Numbered from the stretch's first letter, positions 46,420 through 55,691 are shown. The stretch: DNA of 64,000 nucleotides from Martinezella tropici (GCF_008370325.1 NZ_VNIP01000008.1:620001-684000), one strand, 5' to 3'. Program-made: numbers and translations. The notes: generated by a model not told the origin, from the letters alone.

Positions 46420-46467
46420 GAGGGAAGCCGTCCGCAGCGATTGGCAATCGGAGTGGCGGCTTCCCTC
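46420..46467 (-). other. Long intercistronic hairpin after the binding-protein gene
   Basis: GAGGGAAGCCG (46420-46430) pairs perfectly with CGGCTTCCCTC (46457-46467), and the interior holds a smaller CGATT/AATCG stem. It lies between the binding-protein stop (46474) and the permease, without a T-run. Expected role: stabilising the receptor transcript. Confidence 0.6.
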
Positions 46468-46473
46468 GAGAGA

Positions 46474-47727
46474 TCAGGTGCGACCGGAGATGAAGGTCTG
46501 CAGCTGCTTGGCAGCATCGGCCGGCTGGATGTTGCCGGCAGCAACGTCGTTGATCACCCGGAAGTATTCGGTCGTGACGTCAAGCGGGAAGGCCTGGTCG
46601 CCATTCATGTAGACCTTGCTGTAGGTCTTGAAGATCTCAAGCCATTTCGCCTCGAGCGGCTTCTGGTCGGTGTACTGGACGTTCTTGTTGACCGAGATCG
46701 AGCTGATCTGGCCGACAAGATCCTGCTGCACCTTCGTCGACAGGAAATAGTCGAGGAATTTTGCGGCAAGATCCGGGCTCTTGCTCTTGGTGCTGACGTA
46801 GTTGTATTCGGCAAAGCCATAGAGCCGGTTCGTATTCGTCGGGAACGGCACGATGCCGTAATCGTCGAGGTTTACCTTGCTGCCGTTCAGCTGGCTGACC
46901 AGCCAGTCGCCTTCGAGCATCATCGCAGCACGGCCGGCGACGAACAGCGTGTAGGACTGCTGGTTGCTGATGCCCATGAACGGCTTCAGCGTGTAATCCT
47001 TGGTCCACTTGGCAAATTCGGTGAAGGCGTCGGTCGCGCAGGGCTCCTTGGTCCAGTCGGCCTTCATCGCCATCAGCGCGTCATGCTTGTCGGCGCCGCA
47101 TTTGGTTTCGAGCAGCACGTCCATCAGGCGCATGACGTGCCAGTTGACCGAGCCGCCGAAGGTAAAGGCCGGGATGCCGGCGGCCTTGAGCTTGTCGGCT
47201 GCAGCCAGCAGCTCCTCGTAGGTCTTCGGTTCCCCGGTGATGCCGGCTTTCTGGAAAAGCTTCTTGTTGTAGTAGATCGCTTCACCCTTGAAGGTGAAGG
47301 GAACGCCATGCTTGCCGCCGGGGTAGAGATCGGCAAAGGCAGCGGCGGACGGAAGCAGTTCGTCGTTCCATTTGTACTGGGTATAGTACTTGTCGAGCGG
47401 CAGCGAGAGGCCGGCCTTCACATATTCGCCGCCGAGGCCGAGTCCGGCCCAGCTGAAATAGATATCCGGGCCTTTGTTGGAGCCCGCCGCCACACGAAGG
47501 GCGGTCTTGTGCTCATCGACGCCGCGCTGGACGATTTCGATATGAGTACCGGGGTTGGCGGCTTCGAAATCCTTCGCCACCTTCTTCAGCGCGCCGTTTG
47601 CCGCGCCGTTGTCGAAGTTCAGCGTCCACAATGTGAGGTCTTCCGCGGCGACATTGGTCGTCCAAAGAGCCGCAGTTGCAATCGCCGCGGCACCGAACCA
47701 ACGCGCATATTTGAAGTTGATAGCCAT
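46474..47727 (-). CDS. Sugar ABC transporter substrate-binding protein (family 1, oligosaccharide type)
   Basis: About 417 residues from the ATG at 47727. A Sec signal (MAINFKYARWFGAAAIATAALWTTNVAAED) precedes the mature receptor (LTLWTLNFDNGAANGALKKVAKDFEAANPGTHIEIVQRG), with KGPDIYFSWAGLGLG and NKKLFQKAGITGEPKTYEELL, typical of the maltose-binding-like group. First gene of the five-gene operon running to 41953. A predicted operator at 47788-47807 lies immediately upstream of its -35 region, shared with the apionate promoters. Confidence 0.93.
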   Translation of the reverse strand: MAINFKYARWFGAAAIATAALWTTNVAAEDLTLWTLNFDNGAANGALKKVAKDFEAANPGTHIEIVQRGVDEHKTALRVAAGSNKGPDIYFSWAGLGLGGEYVKAGLSLPLDKYYTQYKWNDELLPSAAAFADLYPGGKHGVPFTFKGEAIYYNKKLFQKAGITGEPKTYEELLAAADKLKAAGIPAFTFGGSVNWHVMRLMDVLLETKCGADKHDALMAMKADWTKEPCATDAFTEFAKWTKDYTLKPFMGISNQQSYTLFVAGRAAMMLEGDWLVSQLNGSKVNLDDYGIVPFPTNTNRLYGFAEYNYVSTKSKSPDLAAKFLDYFLSTKVQQDLVGQISSISVNKNVQYTDQKPLEAKWLEIFKTYSKVYMNGDQAFPLDVTTEYFRVINDVAAGNIQPADAAKQLQTFISGRT

Positions 47728-47787
47728 CTCCCGTCCTCCTCTGAACAAGCTGAGGGCGGTTTTGACAAATCGTTATCAACATGTCAA

Positions 47788-47807
47788 CTGGTATGATGAG
47801 GTCATCA
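47788..47807 (-). promoter_or_regulatory. Predicted NanR-like operator in front of the oligosaccharide operon
   Basis: CTGGTATGATGAG (47788-47800) matches the elements at 57654 and 60378. Here it is followed by a mirrored TCATCA, giving TGATGA-GG-TCATCA (47794-47807). On the minus strand the site abuts TTGACA, a likely -35 box of the operon that starts at 47727. This position suits control of transcription initiation by a GntR-type regulator. Confidence 0.6.
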
Positions 47808-48452
47808 TCATTCTAAAGAGAAGTGAGCTTTGACACAGGATATGATTACCACAGCCGAAGCAGCTCCCGGGTCGATATGCCCCAAGGCCCGCTCGCCAAG
47901 GCGAGATGACCTGCCCTTTGCGGCGATCATCTCCTTTGTTGCTTCCGCTCCCGCCTCGCCAGCCTCTAGACCGGCGGCCAGACATGCGGCAAGTGGCAAG
48001 CCTTGATCTCGGGCGGCTCGGCAGGCGGCTGCGGCCGGTACCCAGGCATCGACCATCGTCTTTTCACCGACCTCGGCCTTGCCGCGATCCTGGATGCCCT
48101 TGGCAAAGGCCGCAAATATCTCGACCATATCGTCGTCGCTCAGCGAGATCTTCCCCTTGGCGACCGCGCCGGCACGCATCAGGGCAGTCGCATAGAGCGG
48201 TCCGGACGAGGCGCCGACGGCGTTGAGGAAGGATTTTGCCGCCGTATTGAAGACCAGCGTCGGATCGGCCGTAGTCGGATCCAGCTCCGAAACCGCCTTG
48301 GCGGCGGCGGTAAAGCCGAGCTCCATGGCGATGCCATGATCGGCATCGCCGATGACGCCGTCCAGTTCGCAGAGGCGATCCTTTTCGCGTGCCATTGCTT
48401 CGGCGATCCGCACGAAAAGCGCCTTCAGGTCCTCCGTTGTAACCGTCGTCAT
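47808..48452 (-). CDS. dhaL: Dihydroxyacetone kinase-like subunit DhaL
   Basis: A 214-residue all-helical nucleotide-binding subunit: GDADHGIAMELGFTAAAKAV supplies the Mg/ADP-binding Asp residues, and ASSGPLYATALMRAG the second contact. It donates a phosphoryl group to the sugar held by DhaK. Start at ATG 48452, overlapping the DhaK stop by three bases (ATGA context). No DhaM (phosphotransferase subunit) is visible in the window, so the donor may be ATP or a DhaM coded elsewhere. Confidence 0.92.
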   Translation of the reverse strand: MTTVTTEDLKALFVRIAEAMAREKDRLCELDGVIGDADHGIAMELGFTAAAKAVSELDPTTADPTLVFNTAAKSFLNAVGASSGPLYATALMRAGAVAKGKISLSDDDMVEIFAAFAKGIQDRGKAEVGEKTMVDAWVPAAAACRAARDQGLPLAACLAAGLEAGEAGAEATKEMIAAKGRSSRLGERALGHIDPGAASAVVIISCVKAHFSLE

Positions 48453-49468
48453 TGCAAAGCCTCGCCGGAACGGAACATGGCGCAATCGCAGGGATGGTCG
48501 ATCAGCCGCTGTAGCTCGTCGTCCAGATGCATCAGCGTGATCGAGGCGCCGGCCATTTCGAGCGACGTGCAGTAATTGCCGACCAGTGACAGATGGATGA
48601 CAAGACCTGCATCGTCGAGCATGGCCTTGAGCTTGCGCATCATGATGTAGAGTTCCATGAGCGGCGTCGAGCCCAAGGAGTTGACGAGCACGGCGACGCG
48701 ATCACCGCGGGCAGGCTTCATCTCTTCGAGAATCTTGCCGACGAGTTCGCTCGTCACCTCATCCGCCGATCGCATCGGCCCGCGTGCGACGCCGGGTTCG
48801 CCATGGATGCCCATGCCGATTTCCATCTCGTCGGCGCCGATCTCGAAATTCGGCTTGCGTGTCTGCGGCAGGGAGCAAGGCGAGAGCGCGACGCCCATCG
48901 TGTAGGTGCGTTCATTTGCCCAGCGCGCCACCCGTTCGACCTCATCGAACCCATACATCAGATCGCAGGCGGCACCTGCGGCCTTGAAGATGAAGACGTT
49001 GCCGGCGACACCGCGGCGGCGCTCCTTCTGCCCGATCGGCGCAGACGCGATGTCATCGGTCGTCAGCACGGTACGCACCTCGATATCGTCCATGGCAAGC
49101 ATTTCCGCCGCCATGTCGAAATTCATGACGTCGCCGGCATAGTTGCCGTACATGAACAGCACGCCGGCGCCGCCGTCGACCGCCTTGGCGCATTCGATGA
49201 TCGGGTCGGGCGGTGGCGATGCAAAGACATTGCCGATGGCGGCGGCATCGGCCAATCCTTTGCCGACAAAGCCTAGAAATGTCGGCTCGTGCCCGGATCC
49301 CCCTCCGATGACCAGGCCGACCTTGCCGGTTCGCGGGCCATGGTTTGCCACGATCGAGCGTGGCGACCCTTCAACGGCGTGGAGATGACGCGGATGGGCC
49401 GCCAATATCCCGGCAAGCATCTCATCCACGGCGGCCGCGCCTTCGTTGATCAGCTTCTTCGTCTTCAC
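48449..49468 (-). CDS. dhaK: Dihydroxyacetone kinase-like subunit DhaK
   Basis: A 339-residue substrate-binding subunit with GGGSGHEPTFLGFVGKGL, NYAGDVMNFDMA and the histidine that forms a covalent hemiaminal with the keto sugar in MGIHGEPG (His222). The start is the GTG at 49468, because GGAGG lies five bases upstream; a TTG at 49480 would hide that site. It follows the apionate lactonase gene by 57 bases on the same strand, so the natural substrate here may be a tetrulose such as L-erythrulose or a triose rather than only dihydroxyacetone. Confidence 0.9.
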   Translation of the reverse strand: MKTKKLINEGAAAVDEMLAGILAAHPRHLHAVEGSPRSIVANHGPRTGKVGLVIGGGSGHEPTFLGFVGKGLADAAAIGNVFASPPPDPIIECAKAVDGGAGVLFMYGNYAGDVMNFDMAAEMLAMDDIEVRTVLTTDDIASAPIGQKERRRGVAGNVFIFKAAGAACDLMYGFDEVERVARWANERTYTMGVALSPCSLPQTRKPNFEIGADEMEIGMGIHGEPGVARGPMRSADEVTSELVGKILEEMKPARGDRVAVLVNSLGSTPLMELYIMMRKLKAMLDDAGLVIHLSLVGNYCTSLEMAGASITLMHLDDELQRLIDHPCDCAMFRSGEALQ

Positions 49469-49525
49469 GCAGTCCTCCAAATCATTGCGATTGTTGGGAC
49501 TAACATGCGCGTCTGCGATTGAAGG

Positions 49526-51403
49526 TCAATCCATCAAGGCCGCCGAAATAGTGCTATAGGCATCCAGCATGAGCCTGCTATTTCCGGTCTGTTCAGCCAG
49601 GCGGAATTTTCCCAGCTCGATCTGTTGTGAAGTGGGTGTGATATTGACCAGGTGGAGCGACCGCGATCCGTCGGACTGCGCCGTGATGAAGGCAAGTACA
49701 GCGGTCGGAACGGACGACAGGCACTCATGCCATTGTTGGCCGGCAAGGTGAGACAAGGTCGAGACCACATTGAAGAGCGGCCGTTTGGTTCCCGCCGCTG
49801 ACGGTTCGTTCTCTCCGGCAATCAGTCCAAAAGAACCGGTCAGTGCCGAAAGCGTCAGGCATTCCAATCCGGCATCAAGGACGCGGGCGGCATAGCCAAG
49901 CGCAAAGGCTGCAGCGAAACGGGCATTGTGTCGCGGATCGGTATTGGCCATTGCGATGCGGCCGCCGCGGAGATTGTCCATCGTCCGGCTGCCATAGGGA
50001 TTCTGCCGCATCGGTATGGTGGAAGGGCCGATGCGGTAAGGCTTGTTGCCGTAGATGGCGCGCACGGAGCGGGTGATGAATGGCAATGCTTCCAGCGTCT
50101 GCATGACGCTGAGGTCGTCGGCGGCGTGCACGATGGGATTGGTGCAATGGGTAATGAAATCGAGAGTGCCGGCGGGCACTCGTTTGCGATTGAGTTCGGT
50201 GAAATAGCTCAGCATACCGCCGCCGAGGCGCATATCGGGAAAGACGGCATGCGCGGCGGCATAGACTTCTTCAAGAGGCGGGCACTCGGGCCATTTGCTG
50301 CCCGGCGGCGTCGATTGCCGGTCGACGGAAGGAGAGATCACGATTGCATCAGGCTTGAAACCGGCCGCCCGCATCCAGTCTGCGATTTGCTGGGCTTCAA
50401 CAAGCGGCGCCTGGCGGCAGGGTAACGCGATTTCCAGCGTCGATTTGCCGGCATGAAGCGCGGCAACCGCGGCGAACCGCTTGAAGGCGTCAGCGCCGTG
50501 GCCGGCATTCGGATCGAAATGGAACAGCAGCTCCTGCGGTCCGATTTCAGCCAGCCGGTCGCGCGCAGCCAGCGTCGCATCCACTTCCTCAGGTGTAAGG
50601 ACAAGGCCGATGGACGGCATGGCGCCGGATTTTGTTCCCGGGCTTAGGGTGATCGCTGCATCCGAAGTGTGGGAAAAAGAGGGGGGCGAACGCCGCATAT
50701 CCCCTATGGTCAGAATGATACGTTGCCGCATCGGCTCGCCGGCTGGAATTCGATAGGGCCAGGGCAGGGCAAGCGGGCGAACATAGGTCTTGTAGGAGGC
50801 ATCGGACCAATTGCGCTGGTCTTCCATTTCAAAGGGGTCGCCTTCCATGCGGCACTCGGCCGTCACGTTCGACATCACGCCATGCGTAATCGCCCGCATG
50901 TCCTTGAAGGGCTGCCAGGGCTCGATAAGGTCAGGAAAATGCGTGCTCTTTCGGCTGCCATCAACGTGTTCGACCGACACGGGCATGCCGGCGACACCTA
51001 TGATTGGATGCAGGATGCAGAAGCCGCAGCGGTTGGTTTCGAAGCCGGTCATCGAGAGTGCTATCGCTTCGAAGGTCAGGGCTTCATCGGCCTCAGCCGC
51101 TATCCGGACGTCGATTGCAAGTTCGGTATTCTCAGGGCCTACGCAGCGCGCAACATAGCTGATGAAAAAGCCATCCTGATGCTGATTGATCCGCAGATCG
51201 TCGATATCGGGCGCATAGGTGCCCCAATCACGATCGCGAACCAGATAGGAGACGGCCCGCAAGACTTCCGCGCCGTCGTAACGGATGGACCTTAGATTAC
51301 CATCCTTGAAGTCGACCTCAAGCCTGCCCGACGTCAATCGCACCGGCGGCGTTTCGGTCTCGCGCGTGCCGTAGAGCTGGAACGGATCGATCTCTACCGT
51401 CAT
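49526..51403 (-). CDS. apnL: D-apionate lactonase
   Basis: A 625-residue cytoplasmic protein. It opens with a FQLYGTRETETPPVRLTSGRL...LRSIRYDGAEVLRAVSYLVRDRDWGTY pattern that I associate with the D-apionate lactonase family, and it has a mid-protein TIM-barrel-like region (FKPDAIVISPSVDRQS, FPDMRLGGGMLSYFTELNRKRVP, DFITHCTNPIVHAADD). It would hydrolyse apionolactone, made by the apiose dehydrogenase, to D-apionate. Its start overlaps the dehydrogenase stop by four bases. The name relies on length, family memory and a complete apionate context. Confidence 0.82.
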   Translation of the reverse strand: MTVEIDPFQLYGTRETETPPVRLTSGRLEVDFKDGNLRSIRYDGAEVLRAVSYLVRDRDWGTYAPDIDDLRINQHQDGFFISYVARCVGPENTELAIDVRIAAEADEALTFEAIALSMTGFETNRCGFCILHPIIGVAGMPVSVEHVDGSRKSTHFPDLIEPWQPFKDMRAITHGVMSNVTAECRMEGDPFEMEDQRNWSDASYKTYVRPLALPWPYRIPAGEPMRQRIILTIGDMRRSPPSFSHTSDAAITLSPGTKSGAMPSIGLVLTPEEVDATLAARDRLAEIGPQELLFHFDPNAGHGADAFKRFAAVAALHAGKSTLEIALPCRQAPLVEAQQIADWMRAAGFKPDAIVISPSVDRQSTPPGSKWPECPPLEEVYAAAHAVFPDMRLGGGMLSYFTELNRKRVPAGTLDFITHCTNPIVHAADDLSVMQTLEALPFITRSVRAIYGNKPYRIGPSTIPMRQNPYGSRTMDNLRGGRIAMANTDPRHNARFAAAFALGYAARVLDAGLECLTLSALTGSFGLIAGENEPSAAGTKRPLFNVVSTLSHLAGQQWHECLSSVPTAVLAFITAQSDGSRSLHLVNITPTSQQIELGKFRLAEQTGNSRLMLDAYSTISAALMD

Positions 51404-52434
51404 CGCAGCATCGCTCCGATATCGACTGGTCGCCTGCTGGCCGCACTCTCATAGGCGGCCTCGACAAGCGCCAGGGTTTTGAGATTGTCAGCGCCTGACG
51501 TGGACGTCTCGCCTCCGTCGGAAAGGCTGTCGGTCCAATGCTGCTGGATCGCGAGAACGCTCTCCTGGATATTATGCCAGGGGCGCGAAGCCCAGGGCAG
51601 AAGCCGCGGCGAAGCATCCGTGACGCGGACGCCATCGGAGCCGTTGACCTCGATGCGATAGCCTTGCTGGAGGCGAATGGTGCCTCGCGTGCCGTCGAGC
51701 TCGATCAGCGTCTCCGGGAATGGCTCGGTCGCAAGCTTGGAGGCATAGCTCACATCGACGATCGATGTTGCGCCATTTTCATGATCGAGCAGGATGGTGG
51801 CGACATCCTCGCCCTTGATCTTCGGATTGACGCGCTTGGTGCGAGCCGTCAACGAAGCGACGTCACCGAGGATGAAGCGGGCGATGTCGAGGGTATGGAT
51901 GCCGAGATCCTCGATGATGAACCGTTCGCCTTCGGCCAGGTAAGGCTGGCCGGAAAACACGTCGTAGCCAGAGCGGAAGGAGAAACGTCCCCAAAAGGGC
52001 TCGCCGATCACGCCCGATTGCAGGGCGGTCTTGACGGCCTGAATGGGTGTCTGCCAGCGAAAGTTCTCATGCACCATCAGCGGCACGCCGGCCCCAGCGC
52101 AGGCCGCGACCATCGCCTTGGCATCGCTCAACGTCTTTGCGAAAGGCTTTTGGCAGATCGCCGGAATCTTGCGGGCTGCCGCCATCTCCACCAGGGCGCG
52201 ATGGCTTGCGACCGTTGTTGCGATGTCGACGAAATCGAACCCGCCGTCGGCAAACATCGCAGCTGCATCGGTGTAGCGGCGCTCGATGCCGAACTGGTCG
52301 CCGACGAGTTTCAGCCGCTCCGGATCGCGGTCGCAGATTGCGAAGATATGAGCCCCTTGGACATCTCGCCACGCCTGCATCTGATTGATCGCAAAGAAGC
52401 CGCAACCGATCAAAGCGCCCTTGAGTTCTGCCAT
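51400..52434 (-). CDS. apsD: D-apiose dehydrogenase (Gfo/Idh/MocA family)
   Basis: A 344-residue NAD(P)-dependent oxidoreductase. Rossmann motif GALIGCGFFAINQMQAW, AICDRDPERL, the EKP-type catalytic lysine as AICQKPFAKT, MVHENFRWQ and the Asp/His motif EDLGIHTLDIARF. It would oxidise D-apiose to apionolactone. It sits one base from the permease gene of the ribose-type importer and overlaps the lactonase gene by four bases, a tight functional unit. The specific substrate comes from the neighbours; by itself it is only a Gfo/Idh/MocA enzyme. Confidence 0.84.
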   Translation of the reverse strand: MAELKGALIGCGFFAINQMQAWRDVQGAHIFAICDRDPERLKLVGDQFGIERRYTDAAAMFADGGFDFVDIATTVASHRALVEMAAARKIPAICQKPFAKTLSDAKAMVAACAGAGVPLMVHENFRWQTPIQAVKTALQSGVIGEPFWGRFSFRSGYDVFSGQPYLAEGERFIIEDLGIHTLDIARFILGDVASLTARTKRVNPKIKGEDVATILLDHENGATSIVDVSYASKLATEPFPETLIELDGTRGTIRLQQGYRIEVNGSDGVRVTDASPRLLPWASRPWHNIQESVLAIQQHWTDSLSDGGETSTSGADNLKTLALVEAAYESAASRRPVDIGAMLR

Positions 52435-52435
52435 T

Positions 52436-53500
52436 TCAGCCTGCCTTTGCCATTTGCATGAGAGTTACGCGCTGCTGGAGGCGCCGCTGCGCCTGATCCA
52501 CGACGACCGCGATGATGATGACCAGCCCTTTGATGACCATCTGCCAGAAGGACGATACGCCCATCATCACGAGGCCGTCCGAAAGAATGCCGATAACGAA
52601 GGCGCCGATGATCGTGCCGCCGATGGTGCCGCGGCCGCCCGACATGGAAGTGCCGCCGAGCACGGCTGCCGCGATCGCGTTCAGCTCGAAGCTTTCGCCG
52701 GTTGCCGGATGCGCCGCCATCAGCTCCGACGAGATGACGATGCCGACAATGGCGGCGCAAAGCCCCGAGAACATGTAGACGAAGATCTTGACCACATCGA
52801 CGCGGATGCCGGACATGCGCGCGGCGCGCTCGTTTCCGCCGACGGCGAAGATGTGCCGGCCGATCGGCGTCGAGCGGGCGACATAGGCGGCGGCAAGCGC
52901 GAGCACGATCAGGATCCAGATGGAAACGGGAAGACCGAGCAGGCGGCCGGCGCCGAAGACGTCGAAGCCTGTCGTATCGTATTCCGGCCGTCCGACAAGG
53001 TTCGGGAAGGTCTGCCCGTCGGAAGACAGCAGCGCAAGGCCGCGGGCGATATATAGCGTTCCGAGCGTGGCGATGAAGGGTGCGACGTTGAGCTTGGTAA
53101 TGAGCAGGCCATTGATGAGCCCGATCACCAGCCCGACGGCCAGCGTGATGAGGATGATCTCGTAGATGTTGAAATAGACGGTATAGCCGATCGGCAATTC
53201 GATGCCGTTCAGGATGAGGGCGCCCGCCACCATGCCGCAAAGACCGACGATCGAACCGACCGAAAGATCGATCCCGCCGGTGACGATGACGAAGGTCATG
53301 CCCATGGCGAGAAACGCATTGAGCGCGACGTGCTTGGACATCAGGATGATATTGGCGGTCGAGGTGAAATTCGGAGCGAAGATCGCAAAGAAGATGATCA
53401 CTGCAAAGAGCGCGATGAAGGTCCTGAGCTTCATCAGCGTCAGGAGAACGGAACCGTTCGGGCGATTGGCCGCAAGGCCGGAGGACGTATCTGCGGTCAT
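52436..53500 (-). CDS. Sugar ABC transporter permease (ribose type), probable D-apiose importer
   Basis: A 354-residue RbsC-like permease with about nine to ten spans. Signature stretches: [64 protein letters not shown] and GGTSMSGGRGTIGGTIIGAFVIGIL. Its start overlaps the ATPase stop by four bases. With the binding protein at 55768 it forms the monosaccharide importer of the apiose operon. Confidence 0.92.
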   Translation of the reverse strand: MTADTSSGLAANRPNGSVLLTLMKLRTFIALFAVIIFFAIFAPNFTSTANIILMSKHVALNAFLAMGMTFVIVTGGIDLSVGSIVGLCGMVAGALILNGIELPIGYTVYFNIYEIILITLAVGLVIGLINGLLITKLNVAPFIATLGTLYIARGLALLSSDGQTFPNLVGRPEYDTTGFDVFGAGRLLGLPVSIWILIVLALAAAYVARSTPIGRHIFAVGGNERAARMSGIRVDVVKIFVYMFSGLCAAIVGIVISSELMAAHPATGESFELNAIAAAVLGGTSMSGGRGTIGGTIIGAFVIGILSDGLVMMGVSSFWQMVIKGLVIIIAVVVDQAQRRLQQRVTLMQMAKAG

Positions 53501-55050
53501 GACGCGAGTTTCCCTGTATGTCCGTGTCCCTTGGCGGATGCCGCGATAATGGCCTCTTCCGTCGCTTCGCTTCGGTCGAGAACGGTCACGAGCTTGCCGT
53601 TGCTGAGTACCGCGATGCGGTCCGAAAGTGCCATGACCTCTTCAAGGTCCGATGTTGAAAACATGATTGCCAGGCCCTTGCCGGCGAGTCTGCGCATGGT
53701 GCGGAAGACATCGGCCTTGGCGCCGACATCGATGCCGCGGCTCGGTTCGTCCATCAAAAGCACCTTGGGGTCCGTCATCAGCGCCTTGCCGATGACGACT
53801 TTCTGCTGGTTGCCGCCGGACATGGAGGTGACCTCGAAATCCGGATTAGGCGCCTTGATCGAAAGATCGCGGATCATGTCGCGAATGGCACTCTTTTCGG
53901 CACCCGGATCGATATGGAAAAACAGCCGGGCGAAGCGGCCGAGGCTCGCAAGCGTCAGGTTGCTGGCGATGGACAGGACCTGCACCAGCCCTTCGCGCTG
54001 GCGGTCCTCGGGGATCAGTGCAAGGCCGTGCCGGATGCGCCGGGTGGTGTCGCGTGCGTGAACTTCGACCCCATCGATGTAGATCCGCCCGCTCGAATGC
54101 ATATGCCGGCCCATCACGCATTCGAAGAATTCGCTGCGTCCGGCACCCATCAGGCCGTAGATGCCGAGGATTTCGCCGGCGCGCACCGACAGCGAGACAT
54201 GATCGACGGCAAGGCCGCCCGTACGTCTCGGCAGGCTGATCTCTTCGGCACGGAAAGCCTCCTTGCCGATCGCATGGCCACCGTCCCTGGCGAAATCCTT
54301 GGCATCCGATCCGATCATCGACCGGACGATCCATTTCGTATCGATTTCGCGAACCATGGCCTGGCCGGTGATCTGCCCGTCGCGCAGCACGGTGATGTAA
54401 TCGCCGATCCGCATCAGCTCTTCCAACCGGTGCGAGATATAGACGATCGCGACACCGTGAGCCTTCAGTTCCGCGATAACCTTGAACAGAATGTCGACTT
54501 CCGCCGCGGATAGCGCCGATGTCGGCTCGTCCATGATCAGGATGCGGGCATCGAGCGAGATGGCCTTGGCGATCTCGACAAGCTGCTGCTGCCCGATCGG
54601 CAGGTCCTCGACCATGGTCTCGGCGCCTATGCCGGCATCGAGCCGATCCAGAAACTCGTTTGCCTTTACGACTTGCGCCCTGTGATCGATACCGAAGATG
54701 CCGCGGGTGATTTCGCGGGTGGCAAAGATATTTTCGGCCACCGTCATGTTGGCGAAGAGATTGAGCTCCTGGAAGATCATGCCGATACCGCGAGCCTGCG
54801 CGTCGGCCGGGCTCGCAAAGGAGACGTCCTCGCCATCGAGCAAGATGCGGCCCGAGGTCGGCCGTTCGACGCCGGCGATGATCTTCATCAGGGTAGATTT
54901 GCCGGCGCCGTTTTCGCCGACGAGCACGTTGACCGCGCCGCGGTGCAGCTCGAGGTTGGCATGCTTTACGGCGACGATGCCGGAATAGACCTTGGAAACG
55001 TCCTCCAGGCGCAGGATGATGTCGTTGCTTGGCGTTTCGCTCATGGTCAT
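53497..55050 (-). CDS. Sugar ABC transporter ATP-binding protein with two cassettes (RbsA type)
   Basis: A 517-residue tandem ATPase. First cassette: [26 protein letters not shown] in place of the usual LSGG, ILIMDEPTSALS. Second: GLMGAGRSE (degenerate Walker A) and MSGGNQQKVVIGKALMTDP, VLLMDEPSRGIDVG. This pattern, with one weak site per half, is normal for RbsA/MglA/XylG proteins. Start overlaps the DUF2291 stop by four bases. Confidence 0.93.
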   Translation of the reverse strand: MTMSETPSNDIILRLEDVSKVYSGIVAVKHANLELHRGAVNVLVGENGAGKSTLMKIIAGVERPTSGRILLDGEDVSFASPADAQARGIGMIFQELNLFANMTVAENIFATREITRGIFGIDHRAQVVKANEFLDRLDAGIGAETMVEDLPIGQQQLVEIAKAISLDARILIMDEPTSALSAAEVDILFKVIAELKAHGVAIVYISHRLEELMRIGDYITVLRDGQITGQAMVREIDTKWIVRSMIGSDAKDFARDGGHAIGKEAFRAEEISLPRRTGGLAVDHVSLSVRAGEILGIYGLMGAGRSEFFECVMGRHMHSSGRIYIDGVEVHARDTTRRIRHGLALIPEDRQREGLVQVLSIASNLTLASLGRFARLFFHIDPGAEKSAIRDMIRDLSIKAPNPDFEVTSMSGGNQQKVVIGKALMTDPKVLLMDEPSRGIDVGAKADVFRTMRRLAGKGLAIMFSTSDLEEVMALSDRIAVLSNGKLVTVLDRSEATEEAIIAASAKGHGHTGKLAS

Positions 55051-55691
55051 TGCCCCAATGTCAGGGCCGAAGGGGTGATTAAAGGAAGCTGGCCGGATGC
55101 GGGCAACGGAAACGCGCCGATCACAGTGATCGTCTTTCCGATCAGCCCGTCGTGCGGCAGCGCCGCCAGAAAGGATGAGTTTACCTTCTCATTGAAAGCC
55201 TTGCCGAATTGAGCCCATTCGATCTGGTTCCTGAATTCGTTGAAGTCCAGGAAATCCAGCGCGTCGCGCAGCGCCGTGCCGCGGATCGCCGGACCGATCT
55301 GTACCTTCGCGTCCGCCTTGCCGTCACCATCCACATCGACATCGAGGGTTCCGGCGCGGGAGGCGGTATCGGCAGCGACGATCTTGCCGCTCAGCTTGAC
55401 GGCATAGGTCCAGGGCGATGAAGCCTGTTTTCGCGGATTTCCGTATTTCGCCCCGGCCTCGTCCGGATTCGATGCTATGGCCTGCAATACCGTCTTGATG
55501 TCGCCTGCGCGCTTCTCGATGCCCGGCACGACTTTGGATTGCCAGATAGCCTCGACCTTTGCTGCGGGATCGAAGGCACTCTTTGCTGCCGCCGCGGCTT
55601 TCTCCTCGGGCGTCGGTGTCTTGATAATCTTGCAGCCGGGCAATGCCGCGGCCAATACAAAGGCCACGAGCGCGCCTCTGATCCTCAACAT
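55047..55691 (-). CDS. DUF2291 family lipoprotein of the sugar ABC operon
   Basis: A 214-residue protein with a lipoprotein-like start (MLRIRGALVAFVLAAALPGCKII, lipobox ending at the Cys near residue 20). The mature part (FDPAAKVEAIWQSKVVPGIEKRAGDIKTVLQAI, TLDVDVDGDGKADAKVQIGPAIRGTALRDALDFLDFNEF) matches the DUF2291 pattern; such genes often sit beside ribose-type binding proteins. Role not established; perhaps a periplasmic accessory factor of the importer. Start at 55691 rather than the in-frame ATG at 55721, because the shorter form gives a clean signal. Confidence 0.85.
   Translation of the reverse strand: MLRIRGALVAFVLAAALPGCKIIKTPTPEEKAAAAAKSAFDPAAKVEAIWQSKVVPGIEKRAGDIKTVLQAIASNPDEAGAKYGNPRKQASSPWTYAVKLSGKIVAADTASRAGTLDVDVDGDGKADAKVQIGPAIRGTALRDALDFLDFNEFRNQIEWAQFGKAFNEKVNSSFLAALPHDGLIGKTITVIGAFPLPASGQLPLITPSALTLGQ

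Noticed and set aside
46441..47796. 451-codon open frame opposite the sugar-binding protein gene
   Set aside because: Antisense shadow of a clear binding protein with signal peptide.
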